From assembly GCF_030247195.1 (NCBI RefSeq), contig NC_080672.1:373124166-373188165 (forward strand): a stretch of DNA of 64,000 nt, given 5' to 3'. The notes under the pieces are model-generated. The model ran no database searches and was not told the DNA's origin. It saw only the letters and a list, made by a program, of their open reading frames with translations. The stretch comes from Topomyia yanbarensis (lineage: Eukaryota; Arthropoda; Insecta; Diptera; Culicidae). Positions within the stretch are counted from its first letter, which is position 1. The number at the start of each line of letters is the position of its first letter. Shown in pieces: positions 36,041 through 47,268 of this stretch. The translations under genes were made by a program, and so were the position numbers.

Positions 36041-37883
36041 CAGAGGCGTAGTCAGGGGGGTTTTGGGGGTAAACTCCCCGCCCCCAAACCAAAATTAATT
36101 GGATTGAAAATATTAATTGATGCAGACGAATTTAATTAAATATTCCACAAAATATTTTTGGAAAAATATTCTTCGATCACTACATTGAGAACCGTGTTTA
36201 AAGCGTCATGAGGACTTGAAAAATTGTGGGAAGGGGATCTTGTAACTTATCTCTTAGCCGAAATCCCATATTACTTACTTAAATTACTTCAATTTTTTCT
36301 TTAAAATAACTGTCTGAATTATTATGAGCTCATTTTTGGAAAGATGCTCCAAAATATGAATTAAAAACAATTTTTCGGAAGCTTTGAAAAAATAGGAGTT
36401 TAGACAAAAATTCAATATGGTTAATATCAAAAATAACATTTCGGAAACTATTTGGAAGTTGATGATAAATGACTTTTACAATTTGTCTCTAGCAGGTCAG
36501 CATCGGTTTTTATGAACATTTGCTTTTTGATGGATTCAAAACTGTATGAATAGCCTCTAAGCAGGATTGGAATTGATAAATATTTCAGTATATGTCAAAT
36601 TAGTGGCCATTAATGGTGTATATTTGAGTGCTGAGTCGAATGGCGTACTAAAATTTCGTGTACTAGGACTCGTTGTCAAGTTGTGAGCTTGAATAATAAA
36701 TAAAAGTAAAATCAATGCTCCATAAATTTTTAACGGTCACGATCACATTCATTCGAAACTGCCAAATTTCGATGTTAAGTAACATTGAGAATTTCAAAAC
36801 ATAAAACTGTTCATCTTCTCATAAAAAATTTTTGACAGTTAATCCTCCTAGAAGTAATTATAGTGAAATTACTCTTCAAGCAAATTTGTTTCAAAAGTTT
36901 TCGAAAATTCTATTTAAAGCAACTTTGTCGACTATTCATAGTATCGAAATATAGTAGTAGAAAACCTTTACAGCAAGTTATTCTAATATTACTGTATTTG
37001 ATAAATCTCTTCTGCGGTTAATAAACAATAAATAACATTGCATTCAAGGTATGAGTCTCCGAAGCTTACAAAAAAATATTTATTTTAAAAAATCCCAAAT
37101 ATTAAACGGACAAGGGGTTTGCCCAGACACACAAAGAGTGTTTCCGTTTTTTTTGGAGCAAGCATAAATTCAGCGCTAGCTTAGTTCTGTCACTAAGTTA
37201 GTGTCAGATTCTGATGAGATGAAGTCGAAATGCAAATTCCATAACTAATTTAGTTATAGGTTGTGTGTTCTCAACTCGCAATGATTGTTTTAAACAATTT
37301 TCTCCGTAGTGCAGAAAAATAGTTTTTACCTAAATTTTACTTCACTAAGAAGAAATATATTCATTTATATCTCGATATGCCGCATTCATTAAGCCTTCAT
37401 ATTTTGAACAAAATTGTTTAAAATGACATTATCAACAACTTTATTGAAGGCAGCAAGTCTCTTACTATTTTTGAATAGTTAATTTTCCATAATTACCTCT
37501 TTGAGGATTAATCACTAATATTAATATATCAGAGTATGCGCTGTTTTATGTAGGAAAACTTCTAGAAGCTGTCAAACCTTCAAAGACAAGTATTATTAAA
37601 TTAGGTGATCTTGAACGCTGAAAATTTTTTCGAACATTTATCCCACTTTAAAAGATCGCAATCTTTGACTTCGTTGACATATTATACAAGAAAATAATAT
37701 ATAGAGATTTGGAAACTGTTCCATGCTGATTCTTCTTGTTTTTAGGCTGCAATGACATCTGTTAGATACATGTTTCTGAATTTTAAATAATTTATCAAAC
37801 TCATACTACATTTTAGCAATTTTCGAAAAATTTACGATTTTCATCAAAACCCCCTCCAAACCAAATTTCTGGCTACGCCACTG
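36041..37883. mobile_element. hAT-like nonautonomous element with 8-bp target duplication
   Basis: CAGAGGCGTAGTCAG at the left and CTGGCTACGCCACTG at the right are inverted ends. TTTTAGAT (36033-36040) and TTTTAGCT (37884-37891) flank it: an 8-bp duplication with one difference. 1843 bp without a transposase frame. Interior shares blocks with 17004-18788 (for example TCTCTAGCAGGTCAGCATCG-like). Confidence 0.75.
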
Positions 37884-37891
37884 TTTTAGCT

Positions 37892-38482
37892 TAATGTAAG
37901 TTTTCGGGGTCGCTGATTCTGATTCTGACGTCGAAAATGTAAAATTCAAAATGGCGGATGTAATGTGGCGACTGTGCGACCCAAAACACCCCCGTGAATC
38001 AAGTTTTATAATGACTGTAACAAAACTTGCCACTTTCGTAAAAAATAATTGCCATTTTGTAGGCACCATTTTGAATTTTCGAATTCTGACATCAGAATTG
38101 TAATCAGCGACCCGACAAACTCTCTTAAATCGAGTTTCATGCTCATTGTAACAAAATTAACAAATTTCGTTAAAAATGGTTGCCATGTAACCGCCATTTT
38201 GAATTTTCAAATTCTGTTATCAGAATCGTAATCAGCGACCTCCAAAACACATAATCCATTTTTATGCTAGTTGGGAAGCTATCTCTGTATCTCAGACTCT
38301 TTTATAGACCAATATAATAATAAACTCCATTTTTGCATATTTTGATGATTTTTTTTCGAAAAAACTGACCTACGAAAAATTCGGCAAAAAATATATTATT
38401 TAGTTTGATGTTTGAGCTATATGTAAAAAAAAAATTGGATCCATAGGACTTATAGTTCAGACACAGCCGAATTTATTGTAAA
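37892..38482. repeat. Tandem-like AATGGCGGNTGTAA / GCGACC repeats
   Basis: Two to three units of about 110-140 bp between 37900 and 38250 share AAATGGTTGCCATGTAACCG-like text, TTGTAACAAAA and TCAGCGACC. Noncoding. Confidence 0.4.
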
Positions 38483-38893
38483 AACCTGTTTTAATCCACC
38501 TAGTGGTGCAATTGTGCCTTTCTCATTTGTCCAAACTTCGATTCCACGGCTGGTTATGTTCAATACAACGGTGGAAATGAATATTACATGCAATAAATTC
38601 CCAAAAGGGAAAATTGGACTAAACCGCTTTGTGCGTTAAGTGCGTTAAGGGCACACTTAACGCACAAAGCGGTTTAGTCCAATTTTCCCTTTTTGGAATT
38701 TATTGCATACTACCAGGCGTTTGGTTCTTAAACCAAAAGACAAGAGTTCATCTTCGCTTTCTCGTCAGCAAACCAGAGCTTCCGGCGGATCAAGGAAGAG
38801 GATCCGGGGGGTCCGGACCCTGTCGAAAATTTTCAACTTGATAAGAAATTTAAAAAACTGGTTTCAATTTTAAAGTAGCAACCCCTCACTGGA
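38483..38893 (-). repeat. Dispersed repeat, third copy, inverted and interrupted by a hairpin
   Basis: Reads TTAATCCACCTAGTGGTGC to GTAGCAACCCCTCACTG, the complement of 511-815. The fold-back segment at 38588-38708 interrupts it. Confidence 0.65.
38588..38708. repeat. Near-perfect hairpin, 53-bp arms, 15-base loop
   Basis: 38588-38640 and 38656-38708 are reverse complements with one mismatch; the loop is TGCGTTAAGGGCACA. The arm includes GGACTAAACCGCTTTGTGCG. It may be a tiny fold-back insertion. A transcript would form a long dsRNA stem. Confidence 0.85.
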
Positions 38894-38947
38894 TACTCCT
38901 ACGTACGCCTAAAAAAGTAAAAAAAAAAATCACGCCGGGATTAGGTT

Positions 38948-39259
38948 CAGGGTGGCCAGATAGAATTCCTTAATATCGGCAGGGTCACTAAAAGTTTATC
39001 GGTAGTTATCGGTAGGCCGGGTTGTTGTCCCAAAAACGTAGTATTGACATAGAATTGTAAAATACTGACAACACAGATCTCAGACCAAATCCAACCCAAA
39101 AAATAAATGTTGAGTAGGATGTGTCCAAAATCAATAAAAATCGGTAGATTTCGGTAGGAATAACAAAATATCGGTAGTTTTGCCTTGGTTGTCTGTGAAT
39201 CGGTAGAGAAAACCAAAATCGGTAGGACTACCGATAAATCGGTAGGTCTGGCCACTCTC
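38948..39259. mobile_element. 312-bp hAT-like element with iterated ATCGGTAG and perfect 8-bp duplication
   Basis: CAGGGTGGCCAGA and TCTGGCCACTCTC are inverted ends. ATTAGGTT flanks both sides (38940-38947 and 39260-39267). CGGTAG occurs about eight times in one orientation and once inverted. It interrupts the ATTAGGTTGACGATTTTTAG phrase of the microsatellite repeat. Confidence 0.8.
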
Positions 39260-39770
39260 ATTAGGTTGACGATTTTTAGAGTGATTGCATAACCTTTCTA
39301 TATGAGAAAGGCAAAAAGGTGCCAAAGTCCAAAAAAGTCAATTTTAGTCCAATTTTTTTTTCGAGATTACATCAAATCTCAACGTTTCATGCTTTTTAAA
39401 GTCATTTGGTATCAAAAATGCAAATTCGATTTTGAAATTATCCCTTACTCCCCCCTTTGAGAATTTTTCATTTTAGTTTATATGGGAATTTGCTGTGTGG
39501 ACGCACTCTTCAACCCGTAACTCATAACCGATGGGAAGGTTGTACCTTTCATTTGAGACTAACTTTGTGCAAATCGGTCCAGCCATCTCTGAGAAACAGA
39601 GGTGACATTTTTTCACATACACACATACATACACACAGCCATTTTCCGATCTCGACGAACTGAGTCGAATGGCATATGACATTCGGCCCTCCGCGCCCGG
39701 ATTAGGTTGACGATTTTTAGAGTGATTGCATAACATTTCTATATGAGAAAGGCAAAAACGAGATTTTCGA
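39260..39770 (-). repeat. CGGAGGGCCGAGT repeat, copies 5-6, inverted
   Basis: Minus strand reads GCCTTTCTCATATAGAAAGG, TTATGCAATCACTC, the core near 39675-39700 and a GT-rich run at 39615-39640. The hairpin phrase occurs twice (39290-39310 and 39740-39758). Confidence 0.65.
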
Positions 39771-40049
39771 GTTTTAATTGTTTATAACTAATAAGTAATT
39801 AACAAATTCACATAATTTGTAGTTGTTCTCCTTAAATCCCTAAGAGTTGATTAAAAGAAAAAAAAGTATTTATATGTCATATGGCTAAAAAGTATTCATA
39901 TGTTATATGGCTCACTAGAAATTCAATAAAAACTTAGGAGAAGTAGGTGGGACGTATACGTTCCACTGCATCGCAAAGGGTTAAGGGAAATTCAGTTTTC
40001 CATAAACAATGCATTGAATAAAGAACTTCAATATTTTATTCACAAAAAG

Positions 40050-41020
40050 TTTTTTTTTTTGAGATAACAAAATCTCTACGTTTCATGCATTTTAAAGATA
40101 TTTGGCATCAAAAATACGAATTCGATTTCTGAAATTTCATGGGGTCCCCCCTTTGAAAAAAATTTTGAGCTCCGGCTTATAGGGGAATTTCATATGTGAC
40201 CGGACGGACCGGATTTTGAAAGATGGCCGCTTTTCCCGGGCACTTCCGGAACCGTCTATGGTGGTCAATGTAGTCAACGAAAGTTTGGTTGGCCGTCGGT
40301 GACCTAGAACAGCAAATTTAAGTTGTTTGAGAGACATTTTAGCGAAATTTTTACCTTTTTTGCTTTCATCGGAGTATCGGTTTGAATCACAATTTGCTAT
40401 GTGATCGCACGCCACAAGCTGTAACTCCGGAACCGGAAGTCGGATCGGGATGAAATTAAATAGCCATTTACGGGGACGCAATACTTTTCATTTGAGGCTA
40501 AGTTTAGTCGAATCGGTCTAGCCATCTCCGAGAAACCGATGTGACTGTTATTCTGAATTTGGATACTTCCGCCGGGGCTTCCAGAACCGATAATGGTGGC
40601 CAATGTGGCCAAAAAGACTTTGAATGGATGTTAGTGACCTAATACTACAAATCGAAGCAGTTGTGGTCATATTTTGGAAAAATTTTCACCTTTATACATT
40701 CATTGCAGAATTTATTAAAATCGACATGTTCTGCGTAATCGTGCTCACCACCCTGTAATTCCGGAACCGGAAGTCGGATCTATCAGAAATTCAATAGCAG
40801 CCTATGGGAACGTTGTATCTTTCATTTGAGACTAAGTTTGTCACAATCGGTTCAGCCATGAGTGACATTTTTGGTCACATACACACACATACATACACAC
40901 GCACAGACATTTGCCGAACTCGACGAACTGAATCGAATGGTATATGTAACTCAGCCCTCCATTAAAAAGTCGGTTTTCAGAGCAATTGTAATACCTTTTT
41001 ATTAAGAAAGGCAAAAATAA
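40050..41020 (-). repeat. CGGAGGGC-type repeat, copy 7 with CA/GT microsatellite
   Basis: CA-rich run at 40875-40905, then GAACTCGACGAACTGAATCG, a degraded core and GTAATACCTTTTTATTAAGAAAGGC-type hairpin (40990-41012). Upstream the sequence alternates blocks with GGAACCGGAAGTCGGATC at 40428 and 40755. Confidence 0.55.
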
Positions 41021-41088
41021 TAAATAAGCAGCAAAACAATCAATTAGCTTCATACTGGACACACTTAGCTCTAATAGCTTTCAATTGC

Positions 41089-41427
41089 TTAAGGGGAGCG
41101 TCTGGTGTAAAGTGCTCAAAACGAAAGTTATTTTGTTTTACAATTTTGAAGGCAAGTCAACAATAGATTTTTTGTGTAATGTTAGGATCGCTTGTGCACA
41201 TTTTTCTTCAGAATAACAGGGAGTTTTTCGAAAATTGTTGCCGATAGATTGAAATCTGCGTGTGTTATAGTGAATAGGCGCGTGGAATGCATGGCTGTTT
41301 AAAACGAAAGAAGTTCAGCGTGGCCACCGAAATTGCGGGAGACATTTCTAGAGGTTCAATACTAACAATCAAGCGGATAAAAAAGCAGTCGATTATTTTT
41401 TCCCTCTACACCAGACGCCCCCCTTAA
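41089..41427. mobile_element. TTAA-flanked short element
   Basis: TTAAGGGGAGCGTCTGGTGT at the left and, inverted, TTAAGGGGGGCGTCTGGTGT at the right. TTAA at both edges is the piggyBac target. 339 bp, no transposase frame. Confidence 0.7.
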
Positions 41428-41699
41428 CCACATTTTCGGCTGTAGGCCGTAGCTCCTCCGCTGACAATCGGTCCCATTTCCGACGGAATGTTTGCTTCAA
41501 ACACCTAAAACTTTTATGATGAGTTATAAAGGCCTCCACAATCGACTATTTGTTTTATTCTGTGGAATTAAGCAACGGTGGAACGGTGGCTATTCTTGAG
41601 ATTTTATTAAATCGGACAATGAACTTTACGCCGATCTTGCCTCTAAATTGAAATCACACATTGTGTCGGGTGACAGCATCAGTTTAGTAACAGTTTAGG

Positions 41700-41840
41700 T
41701 ACGACCACTGTCGCAAATGCGATAATCATGTGTTCTATCTGGGACGTCATCATATCCCATGGATAGCATAAGGCTTTGTGCATTGATCCGGAGTCCCAAG
41801 GGTTGCAGGTTCGAATTCTGCCTCTTGGAAGATTTTTTTT
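41700..41840 (+). repeat. tRNA-like sequence, probable SINE head or tRNA pseudogene
   Basis: GGTTCGAATTC at 41818-41828 is a B box, and GCAGGTTCGAATTCTGC folds as a T arm with a seven-base loop. TAGCATAAGG near 41764 may be the A box. The anticodon arm and acceptor stem do not pair well, so it is not a functional tRNA. A T-run follows. Confidence 0.4.
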
Positions 41841-42179
41841 TCACATGATTGCTTTCGCTTAACTCATCATTTCGATCTGTTTTTCCGGTTGTATACCACC
41901 AAAAAGTCTTCAATAAGGTGTTGCCACTTACAAAAAATTAATTATTTGTTAAGAAAATGTGAAAAATCGAGAGCCTTTCTCCACGACAAAGCTCGTGTTG
42001 TGCGCTTGTATAGCCCGATAGAAACACATAACAAAAATATTTCAAAACTGTATCTGGCGTTGTTATTTCATATAATTTTCTGTTATTTTAACTGCTAACG
42101 AAACTTTATTTATAACAGAATATGTTATGAAAATTGCATTCTGTAATAATATTGTTATTTCCTTCTGATTGGGAACTGT

Positions 42180-44461
42180 TCGGTGCTCCAATGCGTTCGG
42201 CTCTATATCCTCGGGAATGCTTTGAATTGAATTGTTATGATATATTCTAAGTGTATATCTATCGATTTAATCACTAAAAATCTACAATTTTCGATCAGAT
42301 ACAACAGACCACTTTCTCAACAATGACCTCTGTAAGTTTCCCTTCATTACCAACTTGACGTAACCCAACGGTAAACAAACCCGCATTACGTTACAATTCG
42401 TCACCAGGCGCGCGGGTGCATCATCGTCGGCCGTGTTGATGTTGCAAATATATGTATTGTACATACCTACATACCACCTACCTACCTCGCACTCCTTCCC
42501 CATGCTGTAGAGTTGAAAGTTCGAAAACAATGGCCGATGCGTGAGAACGTTCCTTTCTCACTTTCTATCTGTGTGCAGTACAGTATCATCAAAGCCGACC
42601 ACACAGTTATGCATCACTTTTGCTTTCTCGCCATTCATACCGATATGTGTGGTTATGCTGACTGAAGTCGGTCTGCTGCCGGTGGGTAAGGGATGAGCAA
42701 AGGGGGCTTTCTTTCTGCACCAAATTAGTCGAGTTAGCATTAATTTTAAATTATAAGTTTTATTTTATACATTTTCCTTTTTCTCTTCCACTGGCTTCGT
42801 TTTTGTTTTTGTTTTTTGTTGTTGCTATACTTGAACAGTTTGTTTACATTTGACTTTTGGCTGATTGTTACACGGGGGATTGTTATTGTTATTGTTTTAG
42901 TATTTGTCTCACACAAACCGGGAGGGTACGCATCATCATCCGTTCCACCAGCCGACGGAGGGGTGGAAGGAGAGGTACATTCTCAGCACGTAATAATGGA
43001 GATTCAGTCATTCATAATTCGATGAAAGAAAAAAAAATAGTTCACACCGATGTGTTTTACGCAACTTTCTGTATACACGCACCGCCTTGGAGCTGCCATT
43101 ATTACCGATAGCCTATCCTACAGGGGCGCTAGATTAATTAAGTTAATTTAATACTAGCATTTACCGCGCGTAAACTTTCTCGCTCGGTTCGAACCCGTCC
43201 GTCCGTTCCCTATTACATATTAGGTACCTAGCTATAAAACGATCTCAGCTTGTTTTTGTTATTATGTTTGATTAGTGGTTCGCCATTCAGGGGCTTCTTG
43301 AGCTCGACTGCTCACTTACTGAGGAAGCTAATTAGCAGCATCATGGGAGAGCGAGCGTGAGCTGCTGTGTTTGTGTGTGTGTGTGTGTGTTTTGGGGAGA
43401 GGAAGGGTGGTTCTGTACATTTGTTGTAGCTGGAAGATATAGAATTACCAGTATGTGAGGTTAATCTATCATAGATACGTACAGCATTCAAAGCTTCCGT
43501 TGCTTTCGGTCATTCATTCGTTCATTCATTCACTCGGACAAAACCATAAAATACAACTTTACACAACTGGCTAATGCATTTCCCTGGCTTCGTCCTTAGT
43601 TGGTCCCTAAGTAAGTCTTTCCTCGTAGGAGATTTACACTGGCTAGGAGAACAGACGTGTCGGGTTTGAGGGTTGGTAATGCAACTTGTTAACTTAATAC
43701 AGGATGCTATTCTTCAAATTATTCAAAACTTGGAGATCTATGAAATCCTTTAAAACTGCAAATCATTGAAAGTTAAATGTCTGAATCGGAATATTGAAGG
43801 TTTAGATTTTTACATATTCCAACAACACAAGACCAGCTCATGATGTAAAGAAGGTTGGTATCACTATTTTTTAGTCATAAGAACTACAAATATAATTCGA
43901 AGTTCTATTAAAATATCAATTTTGACAGAGTGTTAAACATACCAGTTTCAGGATAACCAATCAAAGTTTTACCGCCCATCTCTCAACCAGTACAAATTCC
44001 CTTATCTAATCTACCAACTACAATCAATACAAACTAATTTGTCCTCGAAAGCGCAGCTGGATTTGCCTCTTCACTTTATTTTTATGATTTCTAATCACCA
44101 TCATCTTCATCTTAATCATACTAACTTTAATCAGTCTCCGCAGAAAAGAGACCAAAGAATCCCCCTCTTGCCATAGCAGTAACCTCTTCATCATCATCAT
44201 CATCATCATCATAACCATCGCCCTGGCTCGGCCTGTAGTATCCTAGTTCTCCCTCAGGAAACGTCGTTTTTTTATCTCCGCTCTACTGGACGCAACTAAC
44301 AGTTAAACACTGACTGCTCTTACTTTTACTAATTGTTGAGTGTATTTGTGTATACGTGTGTATGTACGCGGTTGTGGTTGTGGCTTTGGCTGCTTGTTTT
44401 TTTTGTTGTTGTTGTTGTTCCTCCTTCCGGTCAAAAGGGGAGAGTATGGCTGCTGATGGGG
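42180..44461 (-). other. Probable 3'UTR and flank of the terminal exon
   Basis: Downstream of the TGA on the minus strand lies about 2.2 kb that does not match the repeats seen elsewhere in the window. It contains (CAA)n, (ATG)n near 44185-44215 and (GT)n near 43372-43391. An AATAAA-type signal reads on the minus strand near 42762-42768, which could set a 3' end around 42.74 kb. UTR identity is inferred from position and low repeat content; the 3' end is not proven. Confidence 0.4.
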
Positions 44462-44640
44462 TCACACTGCCGCCGCTCCGGATTCATCGCTGGACGACGA
44501 CGACGACGACGTTAAGCTGCTGGACGACGCAGGACCACTGATGCTGGTGAAAGTTTTCTTCCGCACGTACTTCCGCTGCTTCTGCTTGGCCGCACTCGCC
44601 GAGCCTCGGTGCTTCGATTTGTGTTCCACCAGATCGTTTA
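44462..44640 (-). CDS. Terminal coding exon with split C2H2 zinc finger and Ser-rich tail
   Basis: A strong 3' splice site (long CT-rich tract ending CCTTTTCCAG, AG at 44642-44641) precedes an exon opening with TA, the last two bases of a codon split after its first base. The frame then reads NDLVEHKSKHRGSAS, a Lys/Arg-rich stretch (KQKQRKYVRKK), a serine run and DESGAAAV, ending in TGA at 44464-44462: 58 full codons. L-x2-H-x3-H in LVEHKSKH is the second half of a C2H2 zinc finger; the cysteine pair would lie in the preceding exon. The basic stretch could be a nuclear localisation or DNA-contact tail. Another frame is also open here but yields Val and Gln runs unlike a protein end. If the preceding codon base is G the junction codon is Val. 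No other exon with the missing CxxC was found in the window. Confidence 0.7.
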
Positions 44641-45300
44641 CTGGAAAAGGAAAAAGTCGAGACAGAGAGAAAGAGAGAGAAAGAAAAAAAGAACGAACAC
44701 CACAGGATTGCCATCGTTCGGGAAGGCAGAAACGGGACGATTATATGTCGGTGGAGGAACGGGGTGCGAAAATGAAAAGATAAAAATAAAAGTAATTAAA
44801 ACCTGTTGATTGGTCGTAAGAGCCGACGCTTAGCTTGGTGACGTCGAAGGTAGTTTGTATTAGTTCTTGGAAATTGACAAAATTAATATAAGGCGATTAC
44901 AGATATTACTGTAGATGAGATTATTAGCAAACAGTTTTGTGCACTTGTTGATTGGCATGCTTTGGTTGGGCTGCGGCAAATCAAATGAAATGTAGTATCA
45001 CAGAAGAGCTAAATTCTAATTTTAATTAAGTTATTAAAAGTTTTCATCATTGACCTCGCACTAGTTGTCAGTAAAATTCTATTAAAAATATCATTTAGTA
45101 AGGGTTTAAAATTGATTTGATATTTCAAATCTTTCTTAGTTATCGTAAACAGTATCGCATCATTTTTTTGTGTGTCGCGCCATGGAATTTAACATGTTTA
45201 TGAGTAGAAGCTTGATGAGCTGTGTTAGCTATACAAACATAGATTAAAAATGCATGTTAAGTTTGAATAGCTATAACGCATATTCTAGATAATCTGGTTT
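44641..45300 (-). other. Intron sequence upstream of terminal exon
   Basis: The polypyrimidine tract of the 3' splice site occupies about 44641-44695. Beyond it the sequence is AT-rich with no exon that I can support, up to the start of the satellite-like repeat near 45330. Confidence 0.5.
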
Positions 45301-45329
45301 GGACTTTTTTTTTCGAGTGTTGTCCTCCT

Positions 45330-46289
45330 GGAGCTGTAAAGCTAGGGTCTCGGAAGGGCTTCCCGATAAAATCACTCGCTACGATTGCAGACAAGATGGG
45401 AAATGTCACCCACTAAAACACTGCTTAAGGCCAATTGCTGGGACTTCACGATCGCGTGTATCATCGCGTAGGGCTCGAGCGATTGTACGTTAACGTGTTC
45501 GATTGCGTGTGCATTTGTATGTTGCGTGTGGTAGCGAGTATGTAACTAACGTATGTTTAAAATCGATTTTATAACCGCGTGCTCATTCGCATATTCACAC
45601 GTGTTCTTGGATGATCCCGCGCAGTCCGTGGATCTGTTACTTAATTTTCGCTATACGAGAGTGAGTTCTTCCATATCTCTAGAGTTTCTGGTCATGTCGC
45701 CATGAAACGTGTTGTCTAGTAGATGGGCGTAATTTTTATTGGTCAAATTGAAGGCATAGACCTAGGCTACTGTAACCGATTCATGATCGTGCAAATACGA
45801 GCGTTTGTAGGTTCACTCTTAGGACCGCGTTTGAAAATGTACAAGTTCACTTAGTCGCCGGGGTGTTTTCATGTTTGCGAGATCTCGGGCGTAGGTGTGC
45901 GTGGATGATCGCGAAGGACTCGAGTGTTTGTATGTTAACGTGTTTGTCTCTATCGCTAGCGTGTATGTAACTTCGCGTTCATGAACTCGACTTTATCACC
46001 GTGTATTTATTTGCATATTGACGTGTATTTTTGAATGATCGCACGCGAACCGTGGATTTGTTGTTTAATTTTTAGTGTATGGTACAGATGCTAGAAGAAA
46101 GTCAGTTTCCCCATATCACTAGAGTTCCCGGTTATGACGCCATGCAACGTGGATATGAGCGTCATTTTTTTATTGGTCTAACTGAAGCTATGGATGCTAA
46201 CACCTAAGGAAGAGATTTCCGGACAAGACCGATGGATTTTTGCGCGAACATAGGTATTTGTAGGTTCCCGATTTAGCCCGCGTTTATAA
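45330..46289 (+). repeat. Satellite-like GATCGCG-rich repeat, copy 2
   Basis: Starts near CTCGGAAGGGCTTCCCG, with AAAACACTGCTTAAGGCCAA at 45416. Contains at least two units of about 425 bp, marked by CCGGTCATGTCGCCATG-like text at about 45690 and 46120. Interrupted at 46290. Confidence 0.6.
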
Positions 46290-47268
46290 CCCACGCAACA
46301 TATGTTGTATTGAAAAAATTAGAACAACTAATAATAAAACCAAATCTCGTGTAATAATCCAGCAGCGGTGGACATATTCTCAACTGTTTCATCACCAAAA
46401 AAAGCCCCAAGGCGGAGTCTATTTGTAACATGTCATAATAATCTAGAACAAATGCGGCAGATGTGTGGCAAATTTTTGGAGAATCCGAAACACCAAAACA
46501 AAAAAAAACATACTTTATGTAAGGTATGTGCCCTCATGCACAAAGAAATTGGTCTTGTCCAAAATTTTTCCCACTTGGGAATTTTGCAAAATTTTGGCGT
46601 TGGAGTAATATGATATTATTTTTTGCAAGATAATATTTTTGGAAGCAAATATTTTTCTCTTCTATATATAAACCCCACCGGCTCGCCTAGATTTACTGTG
46701 AATTTTTCAATTTTCCGTTTATATTTTCACAAATAAAATCCGAAATGGATGAAAATATAACAATTAGTGCACTCCGGGCAAATGACGCTGTTTTTCAATT
46801 GCGCCTACTAATATGCAATTCGAATATGGTGCAAAAATTTATAAAAGCATCATGGCCGCCTTCTCGTTGCGGTTGATTCGTTGACTGGAGAAAAACAACG
46901 AATACAAATGTATTGATGACGCCTTCTCGTTGTTGCAAATTTGTTTTGTTGAAGTCTCGGCAAGTATTTCACAAGTTTCCAAGTATTTTGTTCTTTATAC
47001 GATACTTATTGCAAACAAACCCTGACAGCTGCTATCCACTATAGTAATGAATTACGTTCAACTAACAGTTATCAAACATAATAGGCTCCACCTACTATAG
47101 TATCATTGATTCGAAAATAATTCTTTTAGTCAACAAAACCATATTTTATGGTTCGATTAGCAGCAACAAACCTCCTTGGTTTGAAAAATGTTTTTATACT
47201 TTTCTACAACTGATATTCAACCAAACAGATAAAAAAGTTTTCTTAGACTTGTTACATATATTGCTGGA
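46290..47268. mobile_element. Inverted-repeat element CCCA(A/C)GCAACATAT, copy 2
   Basis: CCCACGCAACATATGTTGT at the left and ACATATATTGCTGG at the right. Interior matches 13376-14535 (TTTCATCACCAAAAAAAGCC type) but lacks the nested 243-bp MITE. It sits at a different point of the satellite unit, so it is an independent insertion. Confidence 0.65.

Noticed and set aside
41761..41835. Functional tRNA
   Set aside because: The T arm is good but the anticodon arm and acceptor stem do not pair, so it is a tRNA-like repeat or pseudogene.
43372..43391. Regulatory GT repeat
   Set aside because: A short (GT)n run with no other supporting signal.
44484..44714. 76-codon minus frame beginning MAILWCSFFFSFSLF over the terminal exon
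   Set aside because: It runs through the polypyrimidine tract of the acceptor and gives Val runs; the frame with the zinc-finger half and Ser tail is preferred.
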